DNA of 64,000 bases, taken from assembly GCF_013337765.1 (NCBI RefSeq), contig NZ_VBSB01000035.1, forward strand, positions 671,457 through 735,456, written 5' to 3'. The translations under genes were made by a program, and so were the position numbers. This document shows positions 25,515 through 33,120 of this stretch, in pieces. The DNA is from Mycolicibacterium sphagni. Its GTDB lineage: Bacteria; Actinomycetota; Actinomycetes; Mycobacteriales; Mycobacteriaceae. The stretch's first letter is position 1; each line of letters begins with the position of its first letter. The notes beneath the pieces were generated by a model, which was not told where the DNA came from, did not search any database, and was given only the letters and a program-made list of their open reading frames with translations.

Positions 25515-26543
25515 TTGTATCCCAGGGTATTTCGCCGTGTGATTGTCGTGCTGGCCGTATTGGGCCTGCTGCTGACAGGTTGCGTGTCGCGCGAGCAGAA
25601 CACCGGGGCGTCGCAAGCGCCGACGACCGTCCCGTTGAGCGAGCTGTCCGGACTCGTGTTGCAGGTCGGCGATCAGAAGGGTGGTACGGAGTCGCTGCTG
25701 CGAGCCGCCGGTGCGCTGGACAATCTCCCCTACCAGATTGCGTTCTCCACGTTCACATCCGGGCCGCCGCAGATCGAGGCGGCGACCGCAGGCAAGATCG
25801 ACTTCGCCATCACCGGCAACACACCCCCGATCTTCGGCGCGGCGTCGAACGCGAAAGTGAAGGTGGTGTCCGCCTACAACGGCGGCGGCGTCGGTGACCA
25901 GATCATCGTTCCCGCGGACTCACCGATCCAGTCGGTCAGCGATCTACGGGGCAAGAGCATCCTGGTGGGCAAGGGCAGCTCGGCTCACGGCAACGTGCTG
26001 GGTCAGCTCGACAAGGCGGGCCTCACGCCTGCGGACGTGAAACTGGTTTTCCTGCAGCCTGCCGACGCGTTTTCGGCATTCCAGGCCGGCCAGGGCGACG
26101 CGTGGGCGATCTGGGATCCGTTCACCGCGCAGGCTGAGCAGCAACTGAAGGTCCGCGCCATCGCCCAGGCCAAGGGCGTGACCAACGGGTACTGGTTCGG
26201 GGTGGCCTCGGATGCGGCGCTGGCCGATCCCAAGCGAAACAGCGCGTTGGCCGATCTGCTCGTGAGGTTCGCCAAGGCCGCCAAGTGGGCTCAGGATCAT
26301 CCGCAGGAGTGGGCTGAAAAGTACGCTGCTGCAGTCGGATTGGACCCTAAGGCTGCCGAGGTTTCACAGGGCAGGAGCCTGCGGCTGCCGACAGCCCTGA
26401 GCGACGAAGTGGTAGCTTCGGAACAGAAGATTGCGGATCTGTTCGCGAAGTCGGGTCAGATCCAGTCCGCGCCTGATTTCTCAAAATGGGTGGACCGTCG
26501 CTATGCCGGCGTGCTCGAGCCCGTTCTCGTCAGCGCCAACTAA
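25515..26543 (+). CDS. ssuA: Sulfonate-binding lipoprotein SsuA
   Basis: The 342-residue protein has signal peptide VIVVLAVLGLLL and lipobox LTGC, and an NMT1/SsuA-like periplasmic-binding fold (VGDQKGGTESLLRAAGALD, FAITGNTPPIFGAASNAKVK, AWAIWDPFTAQAEQQL). It captures aliphatic sulfonates for SsuBC. The start is TTG 25515 with SD CAGGAG. The stop TAA is the first part of the TAAGGAGGG that serves as SD for ssuD. Confidence 0.88.
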   Translation: MYPRVFRRVIVVLAVLGLLLTGCVSREQNTGASQAPTTVPLSELSGLVLQVGDQKGGTESLLRAAGALDNLPYQIAFSTFTSGPPQIEAATAGKIDFAITGNTPPIFGAASNAKVKVVSAYNGGGVGDQIIVPADSPIQSVSDLRGKSILVGKGSSAHGNVLGQLDKAGLTPADVKLVFLQPADAFSAFQAGQGDAWAIWDPFTAQAEQQLKVRAIAQAKGVTNGYWFGVASDAALADPKRNSALADLLVRFAKAAKWAQDHPQEWAEKYAAAVGLDPKAAEVSQGRSLRLPTALSDEVVASEQKIADLFAKSGQIQSAPDFSKWVDRRYAGVLEPVLVSAN

Positions 26544-26553
26544 GGAGGGCGAC

Positions 26554-27651
26554 GTGCCTGCGAAGTTCTTTTGGTTCCTGCCCACCAATGGTGACAGCCG
26601 CTCGATCGTGGGGGCGTCGCATGCGTCGGCGCACCACACGATTCCGGACGGGTACCGGGCACCGACCCGCCGCTACCTGGCCGAGGTGGCCAGGGCTGCT
26701 GACCGGCTCGGCTTCGAAGGGGTACTGACCCCGACCGGAACATGGTGCGAGGACGCCTGGTTGACGGCTGCGTCGCTGTTGGCCGAGACGGAGCGGCTGA
26801 AGTTCCTGGTGGCGTTCAGGCCCGGGCTGGTGCCGCCGACCCTGGCCGCGCAACAGGCGGCGACGCTGCAGCGGTTCTCCGACGGCCGGCTGCTGCTCAA
26901 TGTGGTCAGCGGCGGCGACGACGTCGAGCAGCGGCGATTCGGCGACTGGCTCAGTCACGACGAGCGGTATGCGCGGACCGGCGAGTTCCTGGAGATCGTC
27001 AAATCGGTGTGGGCTCAGGAGTCGTTCGACTTCGACGGCGAGCACTACAAGGTTCGCGACGGCCGGGTGTCGGAGCCGCCGAAGCCCTTGCCGGAGTTCT
27101 ACTTTGGCGGCTCGTCTCCCGCGGCCCTGCCGATCGCGGCCGAGCACGTGGATGTGTATCTGACCTGGGGTGAGCCGCCGCAGGCCGCGGCGGCCAAGAT
27201 CAACGAGGTGCGCAAGCTGGCCGAGGTGCGCGGTCGCAACCTGCGCTTCGGAATTCGGCTGCACACGATCACCCGCGACACCTCGGAAGCGGCGTGGGCG
27301 GTGGCCCAGGAGCTGGTGAACGAGCTGTCCCCGGAGCAGATCGAACAAGCCACGAAGTTGCATTCCAGCTCGGAATCCGAGGGTCAGCGGCGGATGACCG
27401 CATTGCACGGCGGGCGCATCGACAAGCTGGAGATCTATCCGAACCTGTGGGCCGGCGTCGGTCTGGTTCGCGGAGGAGCCGGTACCGCATTGGTCGGCAG
27501 TCACGAAGAAGTCGCCAACCTGATCTACGAATACCACTCGGTCGGGTTCGACGAGTTCATCCTGTCCGGCTATCCGCATCTGGAAGAGGCCTACTGGTTC
27601 GCCGAGGGTGTCTTCCCGATCCTGCGCGCCAAGGGCGTGCTCTCCGCCTAA
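26554..27651 (+). CDS. ssuD: FMNH2-dependent alkanesulfonate monooxygenase SsuD
   Basis: The 365-residue bacterial-luciferase-family protein begins KFFWFLPTNGDSR and has GTWCEDAWLTAASLLAETERLKFLVAFRPG, NVVSGGDDVEQRRFGDWLSHDERYART and ends EEAYWFAEGVFPILRAKGVL. Arg and His residues typical of SsuD are in these stretches. It desulfonates alkanesulfonates to aldehyde and sulfite using reduced flavin. GTG 26554 has a strong SD (AAGGAGGG). No SsuE-like flavin reductase is in the operon, but a flavodoxin-fold reductase is encoded convergently next door. Confidence 0.9.
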   Translation: MPAKFFWFLPTNGDSRSIVGASHASAHHTIPDGYRAPTRRYLAEVARAADRLGFEGVLTPTGTWCEDAWLTAASLLAETERLKFLVAFRPGLVPPTLAAQQAATLQRFSDGRLLLNVVSGGDDVEQRRFGDWLSHDERYARTGEFLEIVKSVWAQESFDFDGEHYKVRDGRVSEPPKPLPEFYFGGSSPAALPIAAEHVDVYLTWGEPPQAAAAKINEVRKLAEVRGRNLRFGIRLHTITRDTSEAAWAVAQELVNELSPEQIEQATKLHSSSESEGQRRMTALHGGRIDKLEIYPNLWAGVGLVRGGAGTALVGSHEEVANLIYEYHSVGFDEFILSGYPHLEEAYWFAEGVFPILRAKGVLSA

Positions 27652-27657
27652 ATTGCC

Positions 27658-27717
27658 TCGAGCGTGGGGGTTATGCACGCAATCTCACCGATTTGCGTGC
27701 ATACGCCCCACACTCGA
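27658..27717. terminator. Large bidirectional hairpin between convergent genes
   Basis: TCGAG.GTGGGG..TATGCACGCAA (27658 onward) is mirrored by TTGCGTGCATA..CCCCAC.CTCGA (to 27717), giving arms of about 25 bp with 3-4 mismatches and a loop of about 10 nt. It lies between the ssuD stop and the oppositely oriented oxidoreductase stop, so it probably terminates both transcripts. No U-tract. Confidence 0.75.
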
Positions 27718-27721
27718 TCGC

Positions 27722-28267
27722 TCAGCCGACCCGTACGGGGGTGGCTGCAAACAACTCTGCATAACGTTCGCCGGCCTCGGCAAGCTCGGCGTCGCTCAGG
27801 TCTCGAACACCATGGAGCACAAACGGTTCCGCGAACTCCATACCGAGCCTGCGGGCGGTCGCCCGCAACGGCGTCAGCAATTCGGCGTACTCGAACCCGT
27901 GCAGCTGACCGGTTCGGTAACCCTCCGTAGCTCCGCCGGTCGTGGTGGCGATCCGCAGGGTCTTCCCGGCTAGCACGCCGGGAGTACCCGGCCCGTAGGC
28001 CCAACCGGGAGTCATCACCTGGTCGAGCCAGTTCTTCATCGCCCCCGGCATCGAATACCAGTAGGTCGGGTACTGCAGCACGACATGATCGGCCCATTCC
28101 AGCGCCTCCTGCTCGGCAACCACGTCGATGGTGCCGGCAGGGTAGAGGACGGTGAGATCGCGGATCTCGGTGCCGGGCCGAGCCGCGACGGCACGTAGCA
28201 GTGCTGCGTTCGCACGCGACGCAGGCCCGCGCGGATTGGCGTAGATCACCACGGTGTGTTCGCTCAC
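27722..28267 (-). CDS. Flavodoxin-fold NAD(P)H oxidoreductase (MdaB/KefF-like)
   Basis: The 181-residue protein reads HTVVIYANPRGPASRANAAL at the FMN-phosphate loop and contains VVLQYPTYWYSMPGAMKNWLDQVMTPGWAYG. That is the hallmark of the quinone reductase/KefF family (YP..WYS.P...K.W.D). It likely reduces quinones or flavins with NAD(P)H. Start GTG 28267 (MSEHTV), with another GTG one codon earlier. It is divergent from kmtR and convergent with ssuD. Confidence 0.85.
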   Translation of the reverse strand: MSEHTVVIYANPRGPASRANAALLRAVAARPGTEIRDLTVLYPAGTIDVVAEQEALEWADHVVLQYPTYWYSMPGAMKNWLDQVMTPGWAYGPGTPGVLAGKTLRIATTTGGATEGYRTGQLHGFEYAELLTPLRATARRLGMEFAEPFVLHGVRDLSDAELAEAGERYAELFAATPVRVG

Positions 28268-28312
28268 CACAGCCGAAACTGGTCGGCTCGTGAATTTGTT
28301 CCACGCATCCGC

Positions 28313-28337
28313 TACTATCTGCGTATGAATGCAGATA
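28313..28337 (+). promoter_or_regulatory. kmtR promoter -10 and inverted-repeat operator over the start codon
   Basis: TACTAT (28313-28318) lies 6 nt before the kmtR ATG, implying a leaderless mRNA. A perfect 7-bp inverted repeat TATCTGC (28316-28322) / GCAGATA (28331-28337) with an 8-bp spacer covers the start point. This fits ArsR-type autoregulation by KmtR. Confidence 0.6.
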
Positions 28338-28687
28338 AGCAGCTGGCTGACGATCACGCCCTGCTGGTCGTGGAGGTGTTCCGGATGCTGGCCGACGCCA
28401 CCCGGGTACAGCTGCTGTGGGCGCTGATCGACGGTGAACTCAGCGTCAACGATCTGGCTGAATGCGTGGGCAAGCCGTCGCCGTCGGTGTCGCAGCATCT
28501 GGCCAAGCTGCGGATGGCCCGTCTCGTACGCACCCGCCGCGAGGGCACTCAGGTGTTCTACCGGCTGGAGAACGACCACGTCCGTCAGCTCGTGGCCGAC
28601 GCGGTCTACAACGCCGAGCATGCCGCCGGCGGCACTCCCGCCCATCACCGCGGTGTCCAAGAACTGCCGTCACGGGGGACCGCCTGA
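28325..28687 (+). CDS. kmtR: ArsR/SmtB nickel-cobalt sensor KmtR
   Basis: The 120-residue protein has the ArsR winged helix VEVFRMLADATRVQLLWALI and KPSPSVSQHLAKLRMARLVRTRREG. The KmtR metal ligands reported for M. tuberculosis (His88, Glu101, His102, His110, His111) align with His85, Glu98, His99, His107 and His108 here, in NDH and NAEH...HH. Metal-free protein represses; Ni or Co binding releases DNA. It is translationally coupled to the CDF exporter (TGATG overlap), the known KmtR target class. ATG 28325. Confidence 0.9.
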   Translation: MNADKQLADDHALLVVEVFRMLADATRVQLLWALIDGELSVNDLAECVGKPSPSVSQHLAKLRMARLVRTRREGTQVFYRLENDHVRQLVADAVYNAEHAAGGTPAHHRGVQELPSRGTA

Positions 28688-29733
28688 TGGGTCACACGCA
28701 CGATCACAACGGTGAAAAATACACCGCTGCAATCACCTTCGGTGAGCGTCATCTCCACGACCACGGTCATCCGCATCATGACCATCCCACCGGCTTGCGC
28801 GGGGCGATCAGGGAGATCTTCGCCCCGCATTCGCATGACGCGGCCGACAGCCTCGACAACGCGCTCGAGTCCAGCGCCGCGGGCATCCGCGCGGTCAAGA
28901 TCAGCCTGGTGGTGCTGGGCATCACCGCGATTGCGCAGATCGTGATCGTCGTCGCGTCCGGATCGATCGCCTTGGCCGCCGACACCATCCACAACTTCTC
29001 CGATGCGCTGACCGCGGTACCGCTGTGGATCGCGTTTGCGTTGAGCACCAAGGCCGCCACCCGCCGCTACACCTACGGCTTCGGGCGCGTCGAAGACCTC
29101 GCCGGCATGTTTGTCGTCGCGATGATTGCGCTTTCGGCGATCGTGGCGGGCTATGAGGCCATCGGACGTCTCATTCACCCCCGACACATCGAACACCTGG
29201 GCTGGGTGGCACTAGCCGGTCTGCTCGGATTCATCGGAAACGAATGGGTCGCGCTCTACCGAATTCGCGTCGGACGCCGAATCGGCTCCGCCGCCTTGGT
29301 GGCCGACGGGCTGCATGCCCGCACCGACGGCTTCACGTCCTTGGCGGTGGTCATCGGCGCCGCCGGCGTCTGGCTGGGTTTCCCATTGGCGGACCCGATC
29401 ATCGGGTTGGTCATCACCGTGGCCATCCTGGCGCTACTCCGCACCGCGGTCCGGGATGTGTTTCGCCGCTTGATGGATGGCGTAGACCCCGCATACATCG
29501 ATACCGCCGAGATCACGCTGGCGGCACGCCCCGGGGTGCGGTCGGTGCGCAGCGTGCGGATGCGGTGGATCGGTCACCGGTTGTACGCCGATGCCGAACT
29601 CGACATCGACCCGAACCTCACGCTGGCGGAAGCGCACCAAATCGCCCACGGTGCCGAACACGATCTCTCTCACGCGATCCCGAAACTGGACACCGCCGTC
29701 GTGCACGCCTATCCGGCGCACGCGCACAGTTGA
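28687..29733 (+). CDS. Cation diffusion facilitator (Ni/Co efflux)
   Basis: The 348-residue CDF transporter has a His-rich N-terminus (GHTHDHNG, HLHDHGHPHHDHP), six helices, the metal site ALAADTIHNFSDALTA (HxxxD in TM2) and ALVADGLHARTDGFTSL (HxxxD in TM5), and a cytosolic domain ending VVHAYPAHAHS. By analogy with the KmtR target Rv2025c it exports Ni/Co; specificity is inferred from the neighbour. ATG 28687 overlaps the kmtR stop. Confidence 0.9.
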   Translation: MGHTHDHNGEKYTAAITFGERHLHDHGHPHHDHPTGLRGAIREIFAPHSHDAADSLDNALESSAAGIRAVKISLVVLGITAIAQIVIVVASGSIALAADTIHNFSDALTAVPLWIAFALSTKAATRRYTYGFGRVEDLAGMFVVAMIALSAIVAGYEAIGRLIHPRHIEHLGWVALAGLLGFIGNEWVALYRIRVGRRIGSAALVADGLHARTDGFTSLAVVIGAAGVWLGFPLADPIIGLVITVAILALLRTAVRDVFRRLMDGVDPAYIDTAEITLAARPGVRSVRSVRMRWIGHRLYADAELDIDPNLTLAEAHQIAHGAEHDLSHAIPKLDTAVVHAYPAHAHS

Positions 29734-29751
29734 TCCGGCTAGAGTCCGTCC

Positions 29752-30753
29752 GTGACCGGAACGGGGACCTCGCGCGTGCGGATCGGAATCCTAGGCGCGG
29801 CCCGCATCGCACCGATGGCGCTCGTCAATCCCGCCAAGCGCAATGCCGAGGTCGTTGTGACCGCGGTGGCGGCACGTGATGCGACGCGGGCACGGGCCTT
29901 CGCCCACAAGCATGGCATCGCGACGGCGCACGACAGTTATGACCTCCTCGTGGCTGACCCCGACATCGATGCCGTCTACAACCCGCTGCCCAACGGTCTG
30001 CACGGCCGCTGGACGCGTGCAGCATTGGCTGCCGGTAAGCACGTGCTGTGTGAGAAGCCGTTTGCGGCCAACGCCATCGAAGCTCGCGAAATAGCTGAGC
30101 TGGCAGGCGAATCGGGACGTGTCGTGATGGAGGCGTTCCATTACCGCTACCACCCGCTGACTCTGCGGATCGAGGACATCATCGCCTCTGGTGGATTGGG
30201 GAAGCTGACGAGAGTGGAAGCGACCCTGTGCTATCCACTTCCGATGTTCTCCGACATCCGCTACGACTACGCACTGGCCGGCGGCGCGACGATGGATGCT
30301 GGCTGCTATACCGTCGACATGGTCCGGAGCTTTGGCGGCGAGACGCCGGAAGTTGTTTCGGCACAGGCGAAACTGCACGACCCGCGGGTCGATCGGGCGA
30401 TGACGGCGGAGCTTCGCTTCCCGAGCGGGCACACCGGCCGGTTGCGTTGCTCGATGTGGTCGACGGATGTGCTGCGCATGAGCGCGCGGGTGACCGGCGA
30501 GCGCGGACAGCTGCACGCGATCAATCCGCAGATGCCACAACTGGGACACTGGCTCTCGGTCCGATCCGAGAGCGGCAGGCGCACCGAACGATTCGGCCGC
30601 CGCACGTCCTACGCGTACCAGCTTGACGCCTTCGCGGCTGCAGTGCTGCGCAACGAACCGGTCAAAACCGGGCCGAGGGACGCCATCGAGAACATGACCG
30701 TGGTCGACGCCGTTTACCGCGCGGCGGGCCTCCCGCTGCGTCGGCCGCACTAG
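29752..30753 (+). CDS. Gfo/Idh/MocA-family oxidoreductase
   Basis: The 333-residue protein has an N-terminal Rossmann motif IGILGAARIAPMALVNP, the family sequence HVLCEKPFAANAIEA with the conserved EKP lysine, and YALAGGATMDAGCYTVDMVRSFGG. It oxidises or reduces a sugar, cyclitol or related dihydrodiol with NAD(P). Substrate unknown. GTG 29752 lies 18 bp after the CDF gene and may be co-transcribed. The stop codon overlaps that of the convergent lipoprotein gene. Confidence 0.82.
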   Translation: MTGTGTSRVRIGILGAARIAPMALVNPAKRNAEVVVTAVAARDATRARAFAHKHGIATAHDSYDLLVADPDIDAVYNPLPNGLHGRWTRAALAAGKHVLCEKPFAANAIEAREIAELAGESGRVVMEAFHYRYHPLTLRIEDIIASGGLGKLTRVEATLCYPLPMFSDIRYDYALAGGATMDAGCYTVDMVRSFGGETPEVVSAQAKLHDPRVDRAMTAELRFPSGHTGRLRCSMWSTDVLRMSARVTGERGQLHAINPQMPQLGHWLSVRSESGRRTERFGRRTSYAYQLDAFAAAVLRNEPVKTGPRDAIENMTVVDAVYRAAGLPLRRPH

Positions 30754-31439
30754 CAGACGTACTGCTCGCCGATTCCCGGCGGCGGCGTCACTTGACGCGC
30801 ACAGGCGTAGGTGTCGGCGCCGTCGGCGGATAGCCGCACCGCTGACTGCTTGGCGTAGTTCACGCACAACAACGCGTTGGCATCGGTGCGGCAGCGATAG
30901 TCACCGAACGATAGCGAAGTGTCATAAGGCAATTCGGTGCCTTGCCCGTTCGCGAAGCGGCCTGGGTCGCCGTGTGCCGAACCGACTTGTACGCTGCCGC
31001 CGTCGAAGTCGACCCAGCCGCCCTTCCACTGGCCGTAGATATCCTGTGGCCGCGGTGGGGGATTGGTGAACTCCACCAGGCAGGCCAGCCCCGGAGAACC
31101 GTGCTTGGCATCGGTCATGCACGTCGTGCCGGCCGGCGTCGTGAAGGCGATGTCGTCGCCGAGATCGGTCGTGACGGATCCACGCAACGCAATGTGGTAC
31201 TGGGCGGCGTCGATCGGCGGCCCTGCTTCGATCCACGTGATCGCCTCCGCGATCGGCACCCCGCCCGGGGGCGCCGGTGTCGCCGAGGTGGCCGAGGTCG
31301 CCGACGTCGTCGCTGACGACGACGTGGCCGCGCGCGATGGCGTGATCGGGGTCAGTTGGGTCTGCTTCGCCTGGCCGCCGGTGGCACCGGAGCATCCCGC
31401 GACCAGCAGCGACGCGGTGAGCAATACGGCAATCCGCAT
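30750..31439 (-). CDS. lppI: Lipoprotein, LppI-like
   Basis: The 229-residue protein has signal peptide MRIAVLLTASLLVAGC with a lipobox Cys at about residue 16. A Thr/Ser/Ala-rich linker and a Cys-containing secreted domain (GTTCMTDAKHGSPGLACLVEF, NALLCVNYAKQ) follow. Size and divergent position next to the LipT-like esterase match M. tuberculosis Rv2046 (LppI) from memory. Function unknown. ATG 31439; a GTG one codon earlier is possible. Confidence 0.72.
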   Translation of the reverse strand: MRIAVLLTASLLVAGCSGATGGQAKQTQLTPITPSRAATSSSATTSATSATSATPAPPGGVPIAEAITWIEAGPPIDAAQYHIALRGSVTTDLGDDIAFTTPAGTTCMTDAKHGSPGLACLVEFTNPPPRPQDIYGQWKGGWVDFDGGSVQVGSAHGDPGRFANGQGTELPYDTSLSFGDYRCRTDANALLCVNYAKQSAVRLSADGADTYACARQVTPPPGIGEQYVC

Positions 31440-31516
31440 CACGACAGGCTAGCGGCCGTGAGCCGTCGGGGTTGTCAGGCACGTCGGAGGAGCGAGATGT
31501 TCGCTACCGTCATGTG

Positions 31517-33037
31517 ATGCACGAACACACCGTCCGCGCCACCACCGGTAGCGGCGTCGTCGAGGGGTTCACCCGCAACGGGGTGAACAGGTGGCGTTCG
31601 ATTCCCTACGCCCGCCCGCCGGTCGGGGCATTGCGGTTCCGCGCGCCGCAGCCTCCGCAGCCGTGGCGTGGTGTCCGGTACTGCCACGGTTTCGCCAACT
31701 GTGCCCCTCAGCAGCGGCGCTACACGATGTTGGGGGTGGGCAGGTACCAGCCGATGGGTGAGGACTGCCTGACACTCAATGTCGTCACCCCGCAATGGCC
31801 GGGTGCGCAGCCGAATCATGAGCCGCTGCCGGTGATGTTCTTCATCCACGGCGGCGGCTACCTGATGGGCAGCTCGGCCACCCCGATCTACGATGGCGCG
31901 GCACTGGCCCGTCGTGGCTGCATCTACGTGTCGGTGAACTACCGGCTTGGGGCGCTGGGCTGCGTGGATCTCTCGTCGCTCTCGACGCCCGACACCCCGA
32001 TCGACAGCAATCTGTTCCTCCGCGACCTCGTCATGGCCCTGCGCTGGGTGCGCGACAACATCGGCGCCTTCGGCGGTGATCCCGGTAACGTGACGATTTT
32101 CGGCGAGAGCGCCGGCGCGCATGCGGTCGCGACTCTGTTGGCCGTTCCGGACGCCGAAGGGCTGTTCGCCCAAGCCATTTCTGAGAGTCCCGCCTCCGGG
32201 TTGGTGAGTGGCCCCGAGACTGCCGCCAAGATTGCCGGCAAATTCGCCACCCTGCTCGGGGCCGGTTCGGACGACGGCGCCGAAACGGTGATGCGAGCCA
32301 GGCCACGGGATCTGGTCGACGCGCTGGATACCCTGCTGGTCCGCAGCCTGGACGAGATGGATGGCGCGTTTTCGCTTGGCCCGACCTTCGGTGACGACCT
32401 CCTGCCGGACGACCCGATCGTGGCGATGCGCCGAGGTGCCGCGCAAAAGGTCCCGCTGATCGTCGGCACCAATGCCGACGAGGGCAAGCTGTTCACCCGG
32501 TTCATGAAGCTGCTGCCGACCACCGAGCCCGCGATCGAACGGCTGCTGTCGTCTGCTGAACCCGAAGCGCGACAACGGATCACCGACGCCTACCCGGGCT
32601 ATCCACACCCGGAGGCTTGTGTGGCGCTCGGTGGTGACTTCGCCTTTGGGACGGCCGCCTGGCAGATCGCCGAGGCGCACAACGCCCACGCGCCGACGTT
32701 TATGTACCGCTACGACTACGCCCCGCGGACCCTGCACTGGTCAGGTCTCGGCGCCACGCACGCGACCGAGCTGCTGGCCGTCTTCGACATCTATCGGACC
32801 CGGTTCGGGTCAGCGCTGACGGCCGCCATGGACCGGCACTCGGCACGCAACGTCAGCCGCGACCTGCAGGCCCGATGGCGCAGTTTCAGCCGCGCCGGCG
32901 TACCCGGCGATGACTGGCCGCGCTACGCCCATCCGGAGCGCGCTGTGCTGGTGTTCGACCGGCATACCCGGGTCGAATATGATCCGCACGCCCATCGCCG
33001 GACTGCGTGGGAAGGCTTTTCGCTCGCCAGCCGCTAG
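31517..33037 (+). CDS. lipT: Type-B carboxylesterase, LipT-like
   Basis: The 506-residue alpha/beta hydrolase has RSIPYARPPVGALRFRAPQP, oxyanion HGGGYLMGS, nucleophile Ser in FGESAGAHAVATLL, Glu in GTNADEGKLF and His in LGATHATELLAVF. This is the type-B carboxylesterase triad. No signal peptide is visible, so it is probably cytosolic. Adjacent to lppI as in M. tuberculosis (Rv2045c/Rv2046). ATG 31517 with a GTG one codon earlier. Confidence 0.85.
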   Translation: MHEHTVRATTGSGVVEGFTRNGVNRWRSIPYARPPVGALRFRAPQPPQPWRGVRYCHGFANCAPQQRRYTMLGVGRYQPMGEDCLTLNVVTPQWPGAQPNHEPLPVMFFIHGGGYLMGSSATPIYDGAALARRGCIYVSVNYRLGALGCVDLSSLSTPDTPIDSNLFLRDLVMALRWVRDNIGAFGGDPGNVTIFGESAGAHAVATLLAVPDAEGLFAQAISESPASGLVSGPETAAKIAGKFATLLGAGSDDGAETVMRARPRDLVDALDTLLVRSLDEMDGAFSLGPTFGDDLLPDDPIVAMRRGAAQKVPLIVGTNADEGKLFTRFMKLLPTTEPAIERLLSSAEPEARQRITDAYPGYPHPEACVALGGDFAFGTAAWQIAEAHNAHAPTFMYRYDYAPRTLHWSGLGATHATELLAVFDIYRTRFGSALTAAMDRHSARNVSRDLQARWRSFSRAGVPGDDWPRYAHPERAVLVFDRHTRVEYDPHAHRRTAWEGFSLASR

Positions 33038-33120
33038 CCTGACCAGGCTTGAATTGACACCCGTCAAGAAATGGCCGGAAAACCCTTCGTTCGGCCGCTG
33101 ATCTGGCTTAGGTTGGTCGC

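Noticed and set aside
33054..33067. TTGAC-ACCC-GTCAA hairpin after the LipT-like gene
   Set aside because: A 5-bp stem without a U-tract is too weak to call a terminator.
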